DNA of 64,000 nucleotides from Collimonas sp. PA-H2 (GTDB taxonomy: Bacteria > Pseudomonadota > Gammaproteobacteria > Burkholderiales > Burkholderiaceae_D), in contig NZ_PDBX01000001.1 of NCBI RefSeq assembly GCF_002564105.1, positions 4,092,001-4,156,000 of the forward strand. The letters run 5' to 3'. The notes under the pieces are model-generated. The model was not told the origin of the DNA, made no database searches, and saw only the letters and a list, made by a program, of their open reading frames with translations. Positions 43,010 through 51,737 of this stretch are shown one piece after another (the stretch's first letter is position 1; each line of letters opens with the position of its first letter). The position numbers and the translations under genes are program-made.

Positions 43010-44287
43010 TTACAGGCCCAGCCTCGAGATGAAGGCGTTGGTGAAGCCCAGCGTGCCCGCCGTACCATAGGTATTGCAGGTCGGCGAAGCCGAGCCTGGC
43101 GCGCAATCGCGGTCGCGATCGAAGGACCAGTAATGGATGCCGGCCAGACCGTTCTGCTGTGCGAAGTTGACCAGCGTTGCGACATCGGCGATGGAGAAGG
43201 TTTCATTCGCCGAATCGTTGCCGCCTATCATGGGCGTCACTTCGATCTGCTTGTACGGCACGCCGTTCTGGTTGTGCAGATTGATGGCCGATTGCACCGC
43301 TGACGCCCCCATGTCGCAGCCGCCACTGCTGTTGAGCATGCAGTTGCCGCCGGCCGGGCTGCCATAGTCCATCGCCATCAGGTTGATGGTGTAGTTGGTC
43401 AGGCCGTAAGCCTGGATCGACTGCATCACTTGCACGCCATAGTAGCCGAGGCTAGGCGAGACATTGCCACCCAGGGTAGCCACCGTGAAGCTGAAGCGCA
43501 GGTTGGGATAAGCCGCCTGCGCGTTTTTCACCCGCAGCACCAGATTGTTGATATCGGCGGTGGTCTGTCCGGCTTCGATATCGAAATCGATGCCGACCAG
43601 GTTGGCCGAATAGTAGGTCTGGATGAATTTCTTGAAGTCGGCATCGCTGGTGCAAGTGAAGGAACCTGCCGCGCCGCCGGTGGAGACAATGTACTTCTTG
43701 CCGGCGTTGACGAAGGCTTGCACATTGGCTGCGGCGAAGGCCGATGCCGATACGCCGCCCCAGTTTTCGCTACCGCAGGCGCCGGTGGCAAAGGCCCAGG
43801 TCAGGGTCGTGAGCTTGGCTGGCATGGCGCTCAATACCGTCTGCGTGGAGCCGGTGACGGCGGTGCTCATGGCATAGGTATTCCAGTTCAGGTTGATGTT
43901 GCCATCTTTGTACGGACTGAAAACGAAGCCGGCCGGTGTGGTGCCGCCGCCCGGAGGAGGCGGCGGTGGTGGTGGCGGAGGAGGTGGAGGCGTGACGACG
44001 CCGCCGCAGTTGTCGACGATGGTCCATGGCTGGCCGCTGCCCGAGCCGCCGTTGCTGGTCGAAGGATTGTTCCCTTGGGTCCACCAGTTGGCCTTGTAGT
44101 TGACGCCGTTGTAGCTGACGGTGGCGCCGCCGGTATACGCCGTGCTGGCGTTCCATGCCGCATAACAAGCCACCGTCGTTGCTGCCTGCGCGCTTGCCGC
44201 CATCAAGGGACTGGCCTCGGCGCCGCCGGCCATGATGGCGCTGCATGCAAGCGTAAGCATGAGGCCCTGTATGAGTTTCCGTTTCAA
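43010..44287 (-). CDS. Secreted GH18 chitinase with N-terminal CBM5/12-like domain
   Basis: 425 aa from a TTG at 44287, chosen because AGGAGA lies 3 nt upstream and a good signal peptide follows (KRKLIQGLMLTLACSAIMAGGAEA). The longer frame to 44434 is not a natural N-terminus. Residues ~38-90 form a chitin-binding module (CYAAWNASTAYTGGATVSYNGVNYKANWWTQGNNPS...QPW). Next is a linker of 13 consecutive prolines and glycines, then the GH18 barrel with LVGIDFDIEAGQ (catalytic Glu238), LMAMDYGSPAGG and GIHYWSFDRDRDC. This subfamily-B-type layout suits random cleavage of crystalline chitin. It is preceded by a copy of the chitin-regulon promoter. Confidence 0.93.
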   Translation of the reverse strand: MKRKLIQGLMLTLACSAIMAGGAEASPLMAASAQAATTVACYAAWNASTAYTGGATVSYNGVNYKANWWTQGNNPSTSNGGSGSGQPWTIVDNCGGVVTPPPPPPPPPPPPPGGGTTPAGFVFSPYKDGNINLNWNTYAMSTAVTGSTQTVLSAMPAKLTTLTWAFATGACGSENWGGVSASAFAAANVQAFVNAGKKYIVSTGGAAGSFTCTSDADFKKFIQTYYSANLVGIDFDIEAGQTTADINNLVLRVKNAQAAYPNLRFSFTVATLGGNVSPSLGYYGVQVMQSIQAYGLTNYTINLMAMDYGSPAGGNCMLNSSGGCDMGASAVQSAINLHNQNGVPYKQIEVTPMIGGNDSANETFSIADVATLVNFAQQNGLAGIHYWSFDRDRDCAPGSASPTCNTYGTAGTLGFTNAFISRLGL

Positions 44288-44928
44288 TTTTCTCTCCTGA
44301 GAAGGTTGGTCGGGCAGCGTGGGAGACCAGCTGCCGGAAGGCATGTCCAGACTAGCTAAGCGATGTGAGTCAAAACCGAAGCTGTAGCAATTGCCGCCGT
44401 CGTGCACCTTGCCTATGCGCGTATTTGCAGGCAACGGGCAATGTCTTATTCGTCTTCGATATTTCCATATGGAAATATCGAATTAAGCGCACTGTAAGAG
44501 CCTCAAAAGTGGCTGTCAATCTGTATCTAACTGGTATTGCTTTAATAAATTTGTGGTCTCGTTCTGGTGCGCTCAAGTTACAGCTAAGGCATTGTTTATA
44601 TTAATTTATATTAATATTGCCCAGACTGTTTTTTTGATAAGTGGACTGGTCGCGTTTTTGTGCGGCAAAGCCGGAATGTGCGCTTGCGGCGAAGTTTTCG
44701 GCGTTCAAATGTGCACTAAATCCGCTGCCGGACAGCTGTCTTTCTTGCCAGGGAACCATGCCGGCCAGGGAACCAGCGCGCCGGCGCTAATTGTCATTTT
44801 GGGGTTGCAAGGCGGCAGCAAGTATAATTCTTGCCTTTTTCATTATTTTCCCGGTTTGTCGTGGAGAAGCGCCCGTCGCTCAAGCGTTGGCTTGGGGCGA
44901 TGCCGTCGTTTTCAAAGGAAGTTGCTGC
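44288..44928. other. 641-bp divergent intergenic region, chitinase / amino-acid permease
   Basis: Holds promoter C on the - strand. The palindrome TTTCCATATGGAAA at 44463-44476 lies in the chitinase leader. The part nearest the permease (44,550-44,928) presumably contains its promoter; I see no other element. Confidence 0.55.
44491..44563 (-). promoter_or_regulatory. Chitin-regulon promoter C (CBM chitinase)
   Basis: Read on the - strand: AATACCA (44538-44532), 12 nt, TTGACA (44519-44514), 17 nt, TACAGT (44496-44491), with GCCACTTT right after TTGACA. Further upstream AGACCACAAATTTATT parallels ATACCAATAATTTATT in promoter A. The leader before the TTG start is about 195 nt. Confidence 0.8.
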
Positions 44929-46326
44929 ATGAGTTTATTTCGTACCAAAGATCTGGATAAGATGATCCATTCCAGTCGCACCGATAGCGGTCTGCAGCGC
45001 ACGCTGGGATCCATGGACCTGACCTTGCTGGGTGTCGGCGCGATTGTCGGCACCGGTATTTTCGTGCTGACCGGCAGCGGCGCCTTGCTGGCCGGACCGG
45101 GTCTGTCGCTGTCATTCATATTGGCTGCTATCGCCTGCGGTTTCGCAGCCCTGTGCTATGCCGAGTTTTCTTCCACCGTGCCGGTGTCCGGTTCGATCTA
45201 TACCTATAGCTACGCGACCATGGGTGAAATCGTGGCCTGGATCATCGGCTGGGACCTGATGCTGGAATACGGCCTGGCGACCTCGGCGGTATCGGTGGGC
45301 TGGTCGGGCTATATGCAATCGCTGCTGTCCGGTTTCGGCATCGGCTTGCCGACCGTGCTGACGGCGGCGCCGGGCGCCGTGCCTGGCGTGACTACCTGGT
45401 TCAACCTGCCGGCGTTCTGCATACTGCTGGTGATCAGCGGCTTGCTGTCGCTCGGCATTCGTGAATCGGCGCGCGCCAACAACATCATGGTGTTCATCAA
45501 GATCGCGGTGGTGCTACTGTTCATCGTGGTTGGCGTCGGCCATGTGCAGCCGGCCAACTGGCAGCCGTATCTGCCGTTCGGTTATGACGGCGTGTTCAAC
45601 GCCGCGGCGATCGTGTTCTTTGCTTTCATCGGTTTCGATGCGGTGACTTCGGCGGCCGAGGAGGTCAAGAATCCGGCGCGCGATCTGCCGGTGGGGATCA
45701 TTGCTTCGCTGGGGATTTGCGCCTTGCTGTATGTGGTGGTGGCTGGGGTCATGACGGGTATCGTGCCGTTCCAGAAATTTGCCGGGGTCGATCATCCGGT
45801 GTCGCTGGCTTTGCAGTATGCGGGGGAGAACTGGGTGGCGGGGTTTGTCGACCTGGGGGCGATCATCGGCATGACGACGGTGATCCTGGTGATGACTTAC
45901 GGGCAGACGCGGATTCTGTTTGCGATGTCGCGGGATGGTTTGCTGCCTAAGAGGCTGTCTAGCATTCATCCGCGTTTTGCGACGCCTTTCTTTACTACCT
46001 GGCTGGTGGGTATTGTGTTTGCCTTCATTGCGGCTTTGATTCCTTTGAATATCCTGGCTGAGCTGATCAATATCGGGACTTTGATGGCGTTTTCCTTGAT
46101 CGCTGTGGCGGTGCTGGTGTTGCGGCGGACGCGGCCGGATCTGCCGCGGGCGTTTCGTTGTCCGGGGGTGCCGTTCGTGCCTTTGGCGGCGATCGGGTTT
46201 TGCGTGTTTCTGATGTTCCATTTGCAGGCAGTGACTTGGATTGCCTTCCTGTGCTGGCTGGCGATCGGATTCGTAGTCTATTTCGGCTACGCCCGCCGCC
46301 GGTCGCTGCTGCATCCCACGCCGTAG
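44929..46326 (+). CDS. APC-superfamily amino-acid permease (cationic amino-acid transporter type)
   Basis: 465 aa from the ATG at 44929 (AAGGAAG 8 nt upstream), an inner-membrane protein with about 12 helices. MSLFRTKDLDKMIHSSRTDSGLQRTLGSMDLTLLGVGAIVGTGIFVLTG is the standard CAT/YfnA-type beginning with the first-helix GxGxGIF motif. FFAFIGFDAVTSAAEEVKNPARDLPVGI, TYGQTRILFAMSRDGLLPKRLSSIHPRFATPFFTTW and RRTRPDLPRAFRCPGVPFVP are family blocks. Substrate is an amino acid or polyamine and cannot be narrowed. Codon choice shifts towards GGG/TTG in the last third. Confidence 0.93.
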   Translation: MSLFRTKDLDKMIHSSRTDSGLQRTLGSMDLTLLGVGAIVGTGIFVLTGSGALLAGPGLSLSFILAAIACGFAALCYAEFSSTVPVSGSIYTYSYATMGEIVAWIIGWDLMLEYGLATSAVSVGWSGYMQSLLSGFGIGLPTVLTAAPGAVPGVTTWFNLPAFCILLVISGLLSLGIRESARANNIMVFIKIAVVLLFIVVGVGHVQPANWQPYLPFGYDGVFNAAAIVFFAFIGFDAVTSAAEEVKNPARDLPVGIIASLGICALLYVVVAGVMTGIVPFQKFAGVDHPVSLALQYAGENWVAGFVDLGAIIGMTTVILVMTYGQTRILFAMSRDGLLPKRLSSIHPRFATPFFTTWLVGIVFAFIAALIPLNILAELINIGTLMAFSLIAVAVLVLRRTRPDLPRAFRCPGVPFVPLAAIGFCVFLMFHLQAVTWIAFLCWLAIGFVVYFGYARRRSLLHPTP

Positions 46327-46367
46327 TTAAATGAGCGGCCGCAGTCGCGGTCGCATCACCGGCTGAG

Positions 46368-46431
46368 TCAAATGGGGTCAGAGTTTTTTTACGACAGCCT
46401 TATCGTCGTAAATTACTCTGACCCCATTTGA
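46368..46431. repeat. Nested hairpin element (GGGGTCAGAGT type)
   Basis: TCAAATGGGGTCAGAGT and its exact 17-bp complement flank an inner hairpin (TTTACGAC / GTCGTAAA). The GGGGTCAGAGT-AATTACTCTGACCCC kind of palindrome is widespread between proteobacterial genes and behaves like a REP-type element. It is 42 bp after the permease stop and may also work as a bidirectional terminator. Confidence 0.7.
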
Positions 46432-46533
46432 CGTTCCACGGAGTACGTGCGGTGGCATTCGATTTGCGGTTGTCGTTACTTAAAACGGTTGCTACTCCGT
46501 GGATGCTAGCCGGGAGCGGCCCGGCAGCCGCTC

Positions 46534-46721
46534 ACTTTCTTTTGCTTGCCTGCGCGGCCCGGCCAAAAGAAAGTAAGCAAAGAAAAGGCGACCGCAAAGC
46601 CGTTGCCCTCCCTTCGGTCGGGTCCCCAAATCCGGCGCGTATCAGCCGGGTGGGGAACAAAACTCGCCTTCGGCTCAAACATGTCCCCCACAATTCCCGG
46701 CTGACACGCGCCGGATTTGGC
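46534..46721. repeat. Intergenic repeat with two imperfect hairpins
   Basis: ACTTTCTTTTG (46534-46544) pairs exactly with CAAAAGAAAGT (46564-46574). Downstream, AATCCGGCGCGT...AGCCGGG pairs with CCCGGCT...ACGCGCCGGATT across about 95 bp. The motif CAAAAGAAAGTAAGCAAAGAAAAGG is, from general experience, a recurrent non-coding repeat in Burkholderiales genomes. Open frames through it are not genes. Confidence 0.6.
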
Positions 46722-46766
46722 AACGTCTCAATGCGGGGTACTTCAAAAGCAACCCCAACGTCAAAA

Positions 46767-46824
<58 letters not shown>

Positions 46825-46833
46825 CACCAAAAG

Positions 46834-46883
46834 AAAAAGCCGCTGACAGTTCGCATTTTTCTGCGAACCGCCAGCGGCTTTTT
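46834..46883 (-). terminator. Bidirectional terminator at the end of the M16 protease gene
   Basis: AAAAAGCCGCTG...GTTCGCA pairs with TGCGAAC...CAGCGGCTTTTT in a ~22-bp stem with two mismatches. A- and T-runs flank it, so it works on either strand; 24 bp after the protease stop. Confidence 0.85.
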
Positions 46884-46906
46884 GGTTGCTGCCTGGTTTT
46901 GCTGTT

Positions 46907-49669
46907 TTACTGTTTTGCTGCTACTGCTGTCGCCGCCTTTGCTTTTACTTCATCGCGCGCCATCACCACGCTCAGCTTGCTTGGGTCGATGTGTTTGCGG
47001 AAGGCTTCGTTGACTTGCTCTACTGTCAGGGCGCTGATCTTGTCTTCGATCTGCTTGCTCCAGACGAAGGTGCGGTCGAGGTCCAGGTATCTGGTCCAGC
47101 CGGCGCTGAGGGCGCTGTCTTGGGAGCGGGCGCGCTGGTTTTCCTGCAGGATGCCGGATTTGGCGCGCGCCAGTTCTTCGGCGCTGAAGCCTTCTTTCAG
47201 TACGCGCGCCAGTTCTTCCTTGACTGCCAGATCGACTTTCTCCAGGTTTTGCGGAGCGGCGATGGCTTGTACCGCGAAGCGGGCGGCGCGGCTGATGGCG
47301 CTGATTTCTACCGAGGAACCGATGCCGTAGGACAGGCCTTCTTTTTGCCGCACGCGGTCCATCAGGCGCGATTTCAGGCTGCCGCCGCCGAACAGGTAGT
47401 TGGCCACCATCATGGCCGGATAATCGGCGTCGTCGTCGCGCATATCGAGGTTCTGGCGCGCCACGTAAAAGCCGTTTTCCTTGTCCGGCGAGTTGATCAC
47501 TTTCTGCATCGGCGCCACATCGAAGTTATGGCGGATAACACGCTGGTAGGGCGCAGCGCTCTTCCAGCTGCCGAACTCGTCCTGCACCACCTTAGTCACC
47601 GCGGCGACGTCGAAATCGCCGACGATCGCCAGCTCGCCTTGCGACGCGCCGTAGAAATCATGATGGAAGGCAGTGACGTCGGCCAGCTTTGCGGCCTGGA
47701 TGCTGGCGATCTGCTGGGCGGTGCTTTGCGCCGCCAGCCAGTGGCCTTGCGGATACTGGTTGAAGTGCTCGGAGATGGCTTCCGCCGCCAGCGTGTTCGG
47801 CTCGTTGCGCGCAGCTTCCAGTCCGACCAGGGCTTCCTTGCGCAGGCGTTCAAATTCCGCCGGATCGAAACGCGGCTGCTTGAGCACGCTGGCAACCAGC
47901 TTCAAGGCGGCCGGCAGGTTGGCGCGGGTAGTCTGGAACTGGGTCAGGCCGCCGCTGATCTTGAGCTTGGAAAACTCGTCGGCCAGCTGTTCGCGGCTCA
48001 GTGTGGTGCTGCCGCGCATCAGCATCGCATCGGCCAGCTCGGATGCGGTCTTCTTACCGAACAGGCTCTTCTCGTCGCCCCATTTCAAATCGAGATTGAC
48101 CGAGACGGTTTCGCCGCGTGTCTTCTTCGGCAGCAGCGCGACTTTCAATCCGCCTATCTGCGAACGCTGGGTACGGGTATCGATATTCGCTTGCGAAGGA
48201 TCAAAAACTTCGCCGTCGGCGATGGCCTGCGCCGGTTTGTAGTCTTTCAGGACCTCGGCCAGGCCGGGTGCGGCGGGGACGTCCGCGCGTAGCGGCTGGT
48301 CTTCCGGCAGGAACAGGCCGACGGTACGGTTGTCACGTGTGAAGTAGTGTGCTGCCGCTGTCGCCACTTGTGCAGAGGTGACCTTGTTGGAGCGGTCGCG
48401 GCCGAGGAACAGCAGACGCCAGTCGCCCAGTGCAATCGTGCTGGACATGGCGACGCCGACGCGCTGGTGGTCGTTCAGCAGCTTCTCGAAAGCGTTGGCG
48501 TTGGCCAGCCGTACGCGTTCAATTTCTTCGGCAGTAGGCGGGGTCTTGGCAAATTGCTCGACGCCGTCGATCAGCGCTTGCCGCACCGGTTCGATCGGCT
48601 CGCCCTTCTTGACCACTGCTGCGATGATTTCCAGGCCAGGCGCATAGCCGGTCATTTCATAGTTGAACACCGCGGTGGCCTTGCCGGTTTCGACCAGCGA
48701 CTTGTGCAGGCGGCCGTTCGGCGTATCGGCCAGGATAGAGCCGGCATACGCCAGGGCGTCGGTGTCGGCGTGCAGTTCGCTTGGGATCTTGTAGGCGACC
48801 GCGACAATCTGCACGTCGCCCTGGCGCCGTATGGTGACGCTGCGCTCGCCATCCTGGGTCGGCTCCACGGTCCAGAAGTCGCGCATCTTGCGGGTCGGCT
48901 TAGGCAGCTTGCCGAAGGCCTGGTTGACCCATGCCAGCGTGGTGGCCGGATCGAATTTGCCGGCGATCAGCAGCACCGCATTGTCGGGCTGGTAGTAGGT
49001 GCGGTAGAAAGCCTGCAGGTTTTCTATCTTGACGTTTTCGATGTCGCTGCGGTTGCCGATGGTCGGCTTGCCGTAGTTGTGCCAATCGTAGGCGACGCCT
49101 TGCAGGCGCTTGATCAGCACGCCGAACGGCGAGTTTTCGCCCTGTTCGTATTCGTTGCGTACCACCGTCATTTCACTGTCCAGGTCCTTGCGGGCGATGA
49201 AGGAGTGCAGCATGCGATCGGCTTCCATGTTGATCGCCCACTTCAGGTTGTCGTCGCCGGCCTGGAAGATTTCATAGTAGTTGGTGCGGTCGACATTGGT
49301 GGTGCCGTTGAACGACATGCCGCGCTGGCTGAAGTCCTTGGGAATCGAAGGGTGGTTTGGCGTACCCTTGAACATCAGGTGTTCCAGCAGATGCGCCATG
49401 CCGGTTTCGCCGTAGTTCTCGAAACGCGAACCGACCAGGTAGGTCATGTTGACGGTGACGGTAGGCTTGGACGCATCGGGGAACAGCAAGACTTTGAAGC
49501 CGTTGGCAAACTGGTATTCGGTGATGCCTTCGGCGGACGGCCCTTGGGTCACGCCGGCCGGCAACGCGGTGGCGGCTTCTGTGACACCGGTGAAGCCGAT
49601 GCCGCAGGCCGCGGCCAGCAGGCAGGACAACAGCCGGTTTGACCAGGGACGTTTACGGAATAAATGCAT
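46907..49669 (-). CDS. M16-family zinc metalloprotease (two-domain, exported)
   Basis: 920 aa with a signal peptide (LLSCLLAAACGIGFTGVTEAATA), so periplasmic. The first M16 unit has the inverted zinc motif HLLEHLMF (HxxEH) in GETGMAHLLEHLMFKGTPNHPSIPKDFSQRGMSFNGTTNVDRTNYYE, with the distal ligand Glu in VRNEYEQGENSPFG. The second unit lacks HxxEH but keeps the substrate-binding RxxxxY type region GGGSLKSRLMDRVRQKEGLSYGIG. Family members degrade peptides in the periplasm. Fused active and inactive halves fit a pitrilysin-like clamshell. Monocistronic, with its own terminator; its start is divergent from the fucose operon. Confidence 0.93.
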   Translation of the reverse strand: MHLFRKRPWSNRLLSCLLAAACGIGFTGVTEAATALPAGVTQGPSAEGITEYQFANGFKVLLFPDASKPTVTVNMTYLVGSRFENYGETGMAHLLEHLMFKGTPNHPSIPKDFSQRGMSFNGTTNVDRTNYYEIFQAGDDNLKWAINMEADRMLHSFIARKDLDSEMTVVRNEYEQGENSPFGVLIKRLQGVAYDWHNYGKPTIGNRSDIENVKIENLQAFYRTYYQPDNAVLLIAGKFDPATTLAWVNQAFGKLPKPTRKMRDFWTVEPTQDGERSVTIRRQGDVQIVAVAYKIPSELHADTDALAYAGSILADTPNGRLHKSLVETGKATAVFNYEMTGYAPGLEIIAAVVKKGEPIEPVRQALIDGVEQFAKTPPTAEEIERVRLANANAFEKLLNDHQRVGVAMSSTIALGDWRLLFLGRDRSNKVTSAQVATAAAHYFTRDNRTVGLFLPEDQPLRADVPAAPGLAEVLKDYKPAQAIADGEVFDPSQANIDTRTQRSQIGGLKVALLPKKTRGETVSVNLDLKWGDEKSLFGKKTASELADAMLMRGSTTLSREQLADEFSKLKISGGLTQFQTTRANLPAALKLVASVLKQPRFDPAEFERLRKEALVGLEAARNEPNTLAAEAISEHFNQYPQGHWLAAQSTAQQIASIQAAKLADVTAFHHDFYGASQGELAIVGDFDVAAVTKVVQDEFGSWKSAAPYQRVIRHNFDVAPMQKVINSPDKENGFYVARQNLDMRDDDADYPAMMVANYLFGGGSLKSRLMDRVRQKEGLSYGIGSSVEISAISRAARFAVQAIAAPQNLEKVDLAVKEELARVLKEGFSAEELARAKSGILQENQRARSQDSALSAGWTRYLDLDRTFVWSKQIEDKISALTVEQVNEAFRKHIDPSKLSVVMARDEVKAKAATAVAAKQ

Positions 49670-49914
49670 GAAATTTCCGATCTGTGGAGAGGTGGATGGA
49701 CAAATATACGCTAAGGGCGGATGTAAAGAATATGGATTCGGATTTTGACGGCAGGGTTGCTGTTTTCGGATAAAACAAACCTTGTTTATTTTGCCATAGA
49801 GGCAAAGGAAAAAGAGATATTTACGGGGCTAGCGCAGCAAATCCCGGCAGGCGGTTCGTGCACAATAGGCTCGAATGTCAAACGTTGCGATGGCATGCGG
49901 CCTGCATATTTTGA

Positions 49915-49966
49915 TTGCAAAGGCAAAATTTAAGCACTATTATTGGTCCAACCAATGGACCAATAA
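49915..49966 (+). promoter_or_regulatory. Fucose-operon promoter with overlapping operator
   Basis: TTGCAA (49915-49920), 17 nt, TATTAT (49938-49943). The -10 box runs into a perfect inverted repeat: TTATTGGTCCA, 5-bp spacer, TGGACCAATAA (49940-49966). The TGGTCC-N-GGACCA form resembles GntR-family (FadR-type) operators. Bound protein would cover the -10 and start point, so repression released by a pathway intermediate is expected. No GntR gene for this locus lies in the window. Confidence 0.75.
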
Positions 49967-50014
49967 GCGGGTTTCGCAGCAGGTTTTGCAAGAAGCGCCG
50001 CCAAGTCCGGATAA

Positions 50015-50800
<786 letters not shown>

Positions 50801-50865
50801 CCCTGATTCATTCCAATTGAATACGAACCTGATAGTTGATTAACCAGGACTAGGAAAGCGAAGCC

Positions 50866-51720
50866 ATGAAGTTGTTGAGATACGGCCCCAAGGGCCAGGA
50901 AAAGCCCGGCGTGCTGGATATGCAGGGACGCGTGCGCGACTTGTCCGGTGTGGTGGCGGATATCGCCGGCCACTGGCTGGCGCCCGCGGAGCTGGATAAA
51001 TTGCGGACTCTGGACCTGGAGCGCCTGCCGCTGGTGGATGGCACGCCGCAGCAGGGTTTGCGCCTCGGCCCCTGCGTGGGGGCGGTCGGCAAGTTCATCT
51101 GCATCGGCTTGAACTATTCCGATCACGCCGCAGAATCGGGCATGGAAGTACCCAAGGAACCGGTGGTGTTCAATAAGTGGACCAGCGCCATCTGCGGCCC
51201 GGACGACGATGTCGAAATCCCGCGCGGCGCGCTGAAGACCGACTGGGAAGTGGAGCTGGGCGTGGTGATCGGCGCCGGCGGCCGCTATATCGAGGAAGCG
51301 GACGCCCTCAAGCATGTCGCCGGCTATTGCGTCATCAACGATGTCTCCGAGCGCCAGTACCAGCTGGAACTGGGCGGTACCTGGGACAAGGGCAAGGGCT
51401 GCGACACTTTCGGTCCGCTCGGCCCCTGGCTGGTGACCGCCGATGAAGTGGCGGATCCGCACGCGTTGAATTTGTGGCTGGAGGTGGATGGCCATCGCTA
51501 TCAGAACGGCAATACCGCCACCATGGTGTTCCGGGTGCCGGCGCTGGTCAGCTACCTGAGTCGTTTCATGAGCCTGCAGCCGGGCGATGTGATTTCCACC
51601 GGGACGCCGCCGGGCGTCGGCCTCGGGCAAAAGCCGCCGCTCTATCTGCGCGCGGGCCAGGTGATGCGGCTGGGCATCGATGGCTTGGGCGAGCAGCGCC
51701 AGCGCACCATCTCACTTTGA
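50866..51720 (+). CDS. FAH-family hydrolase, likely 2,4-diketo-3-deoxy-L-fuconate hydrolase
   Basis: 284 aa. The family core is plain: GKFICIGLNYSDHAAESGMEVPKEPVVFNKWTSAICGPDDDVEIPRG, DWEVELGVVIGAGGRYIEE with the metal-binding E.E, GKGCDTFGPLGPWLVT, and VSYLSRFMSLQPGDVISTGTPPGVGLGQKPP. In the non-phosphorylative fucose and rhamnose routes such an enzyme cleaves the 2,4-diketo acid to pyruvate plus L-lactate. It sits between the KDF dehydrogenase and the L-fuconate dehydratase, which makes this assignment strong. A generic acylpyruvase is the alternative. Confidence 0.88.
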   Translation: MKLLRYGPKGQEKPGVLDMQGRVRDLSGVVADIAGHWLAPAELDKLRTLDLERLPLVDGTPQQGLRLGPCVGAVGKFICIGLNYSDHAAESGMEVPKEPVVFNKWTSAICGPDDDVEIPRGALKTDWEVELGVVIGAGGRYIEEADALKHVAGYCVINDVSERQYQLELGGTWDKGKGCDTFGPLGPWLVTADEVADPHALNLWLEVDGHRYQNGNTATMVFRVPALVSYLSRFMSLQPGDVISTGTPPGVGLGQKPPLYLRAGQVMRLGIDGLGEQRQRTISL

Positions 51721-51737
51721 CCAGGAAGAGCACCACG

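Noticed and set aside
43950..43995. Low-complexity CCG-like run suspected as a sequencing artefact or repeat expansion
   Set aside because: It encodes the proline linker between the chitin-binding and catalytic domains and keeps the frame open, as expected for modular chitinases.
49745..49933. A 62-codon open frame on the + strand upstream of the fucose operon
   Set aside because: Its end overlaps the -35 region and spacer of the predicted promoter, and it has no family features.
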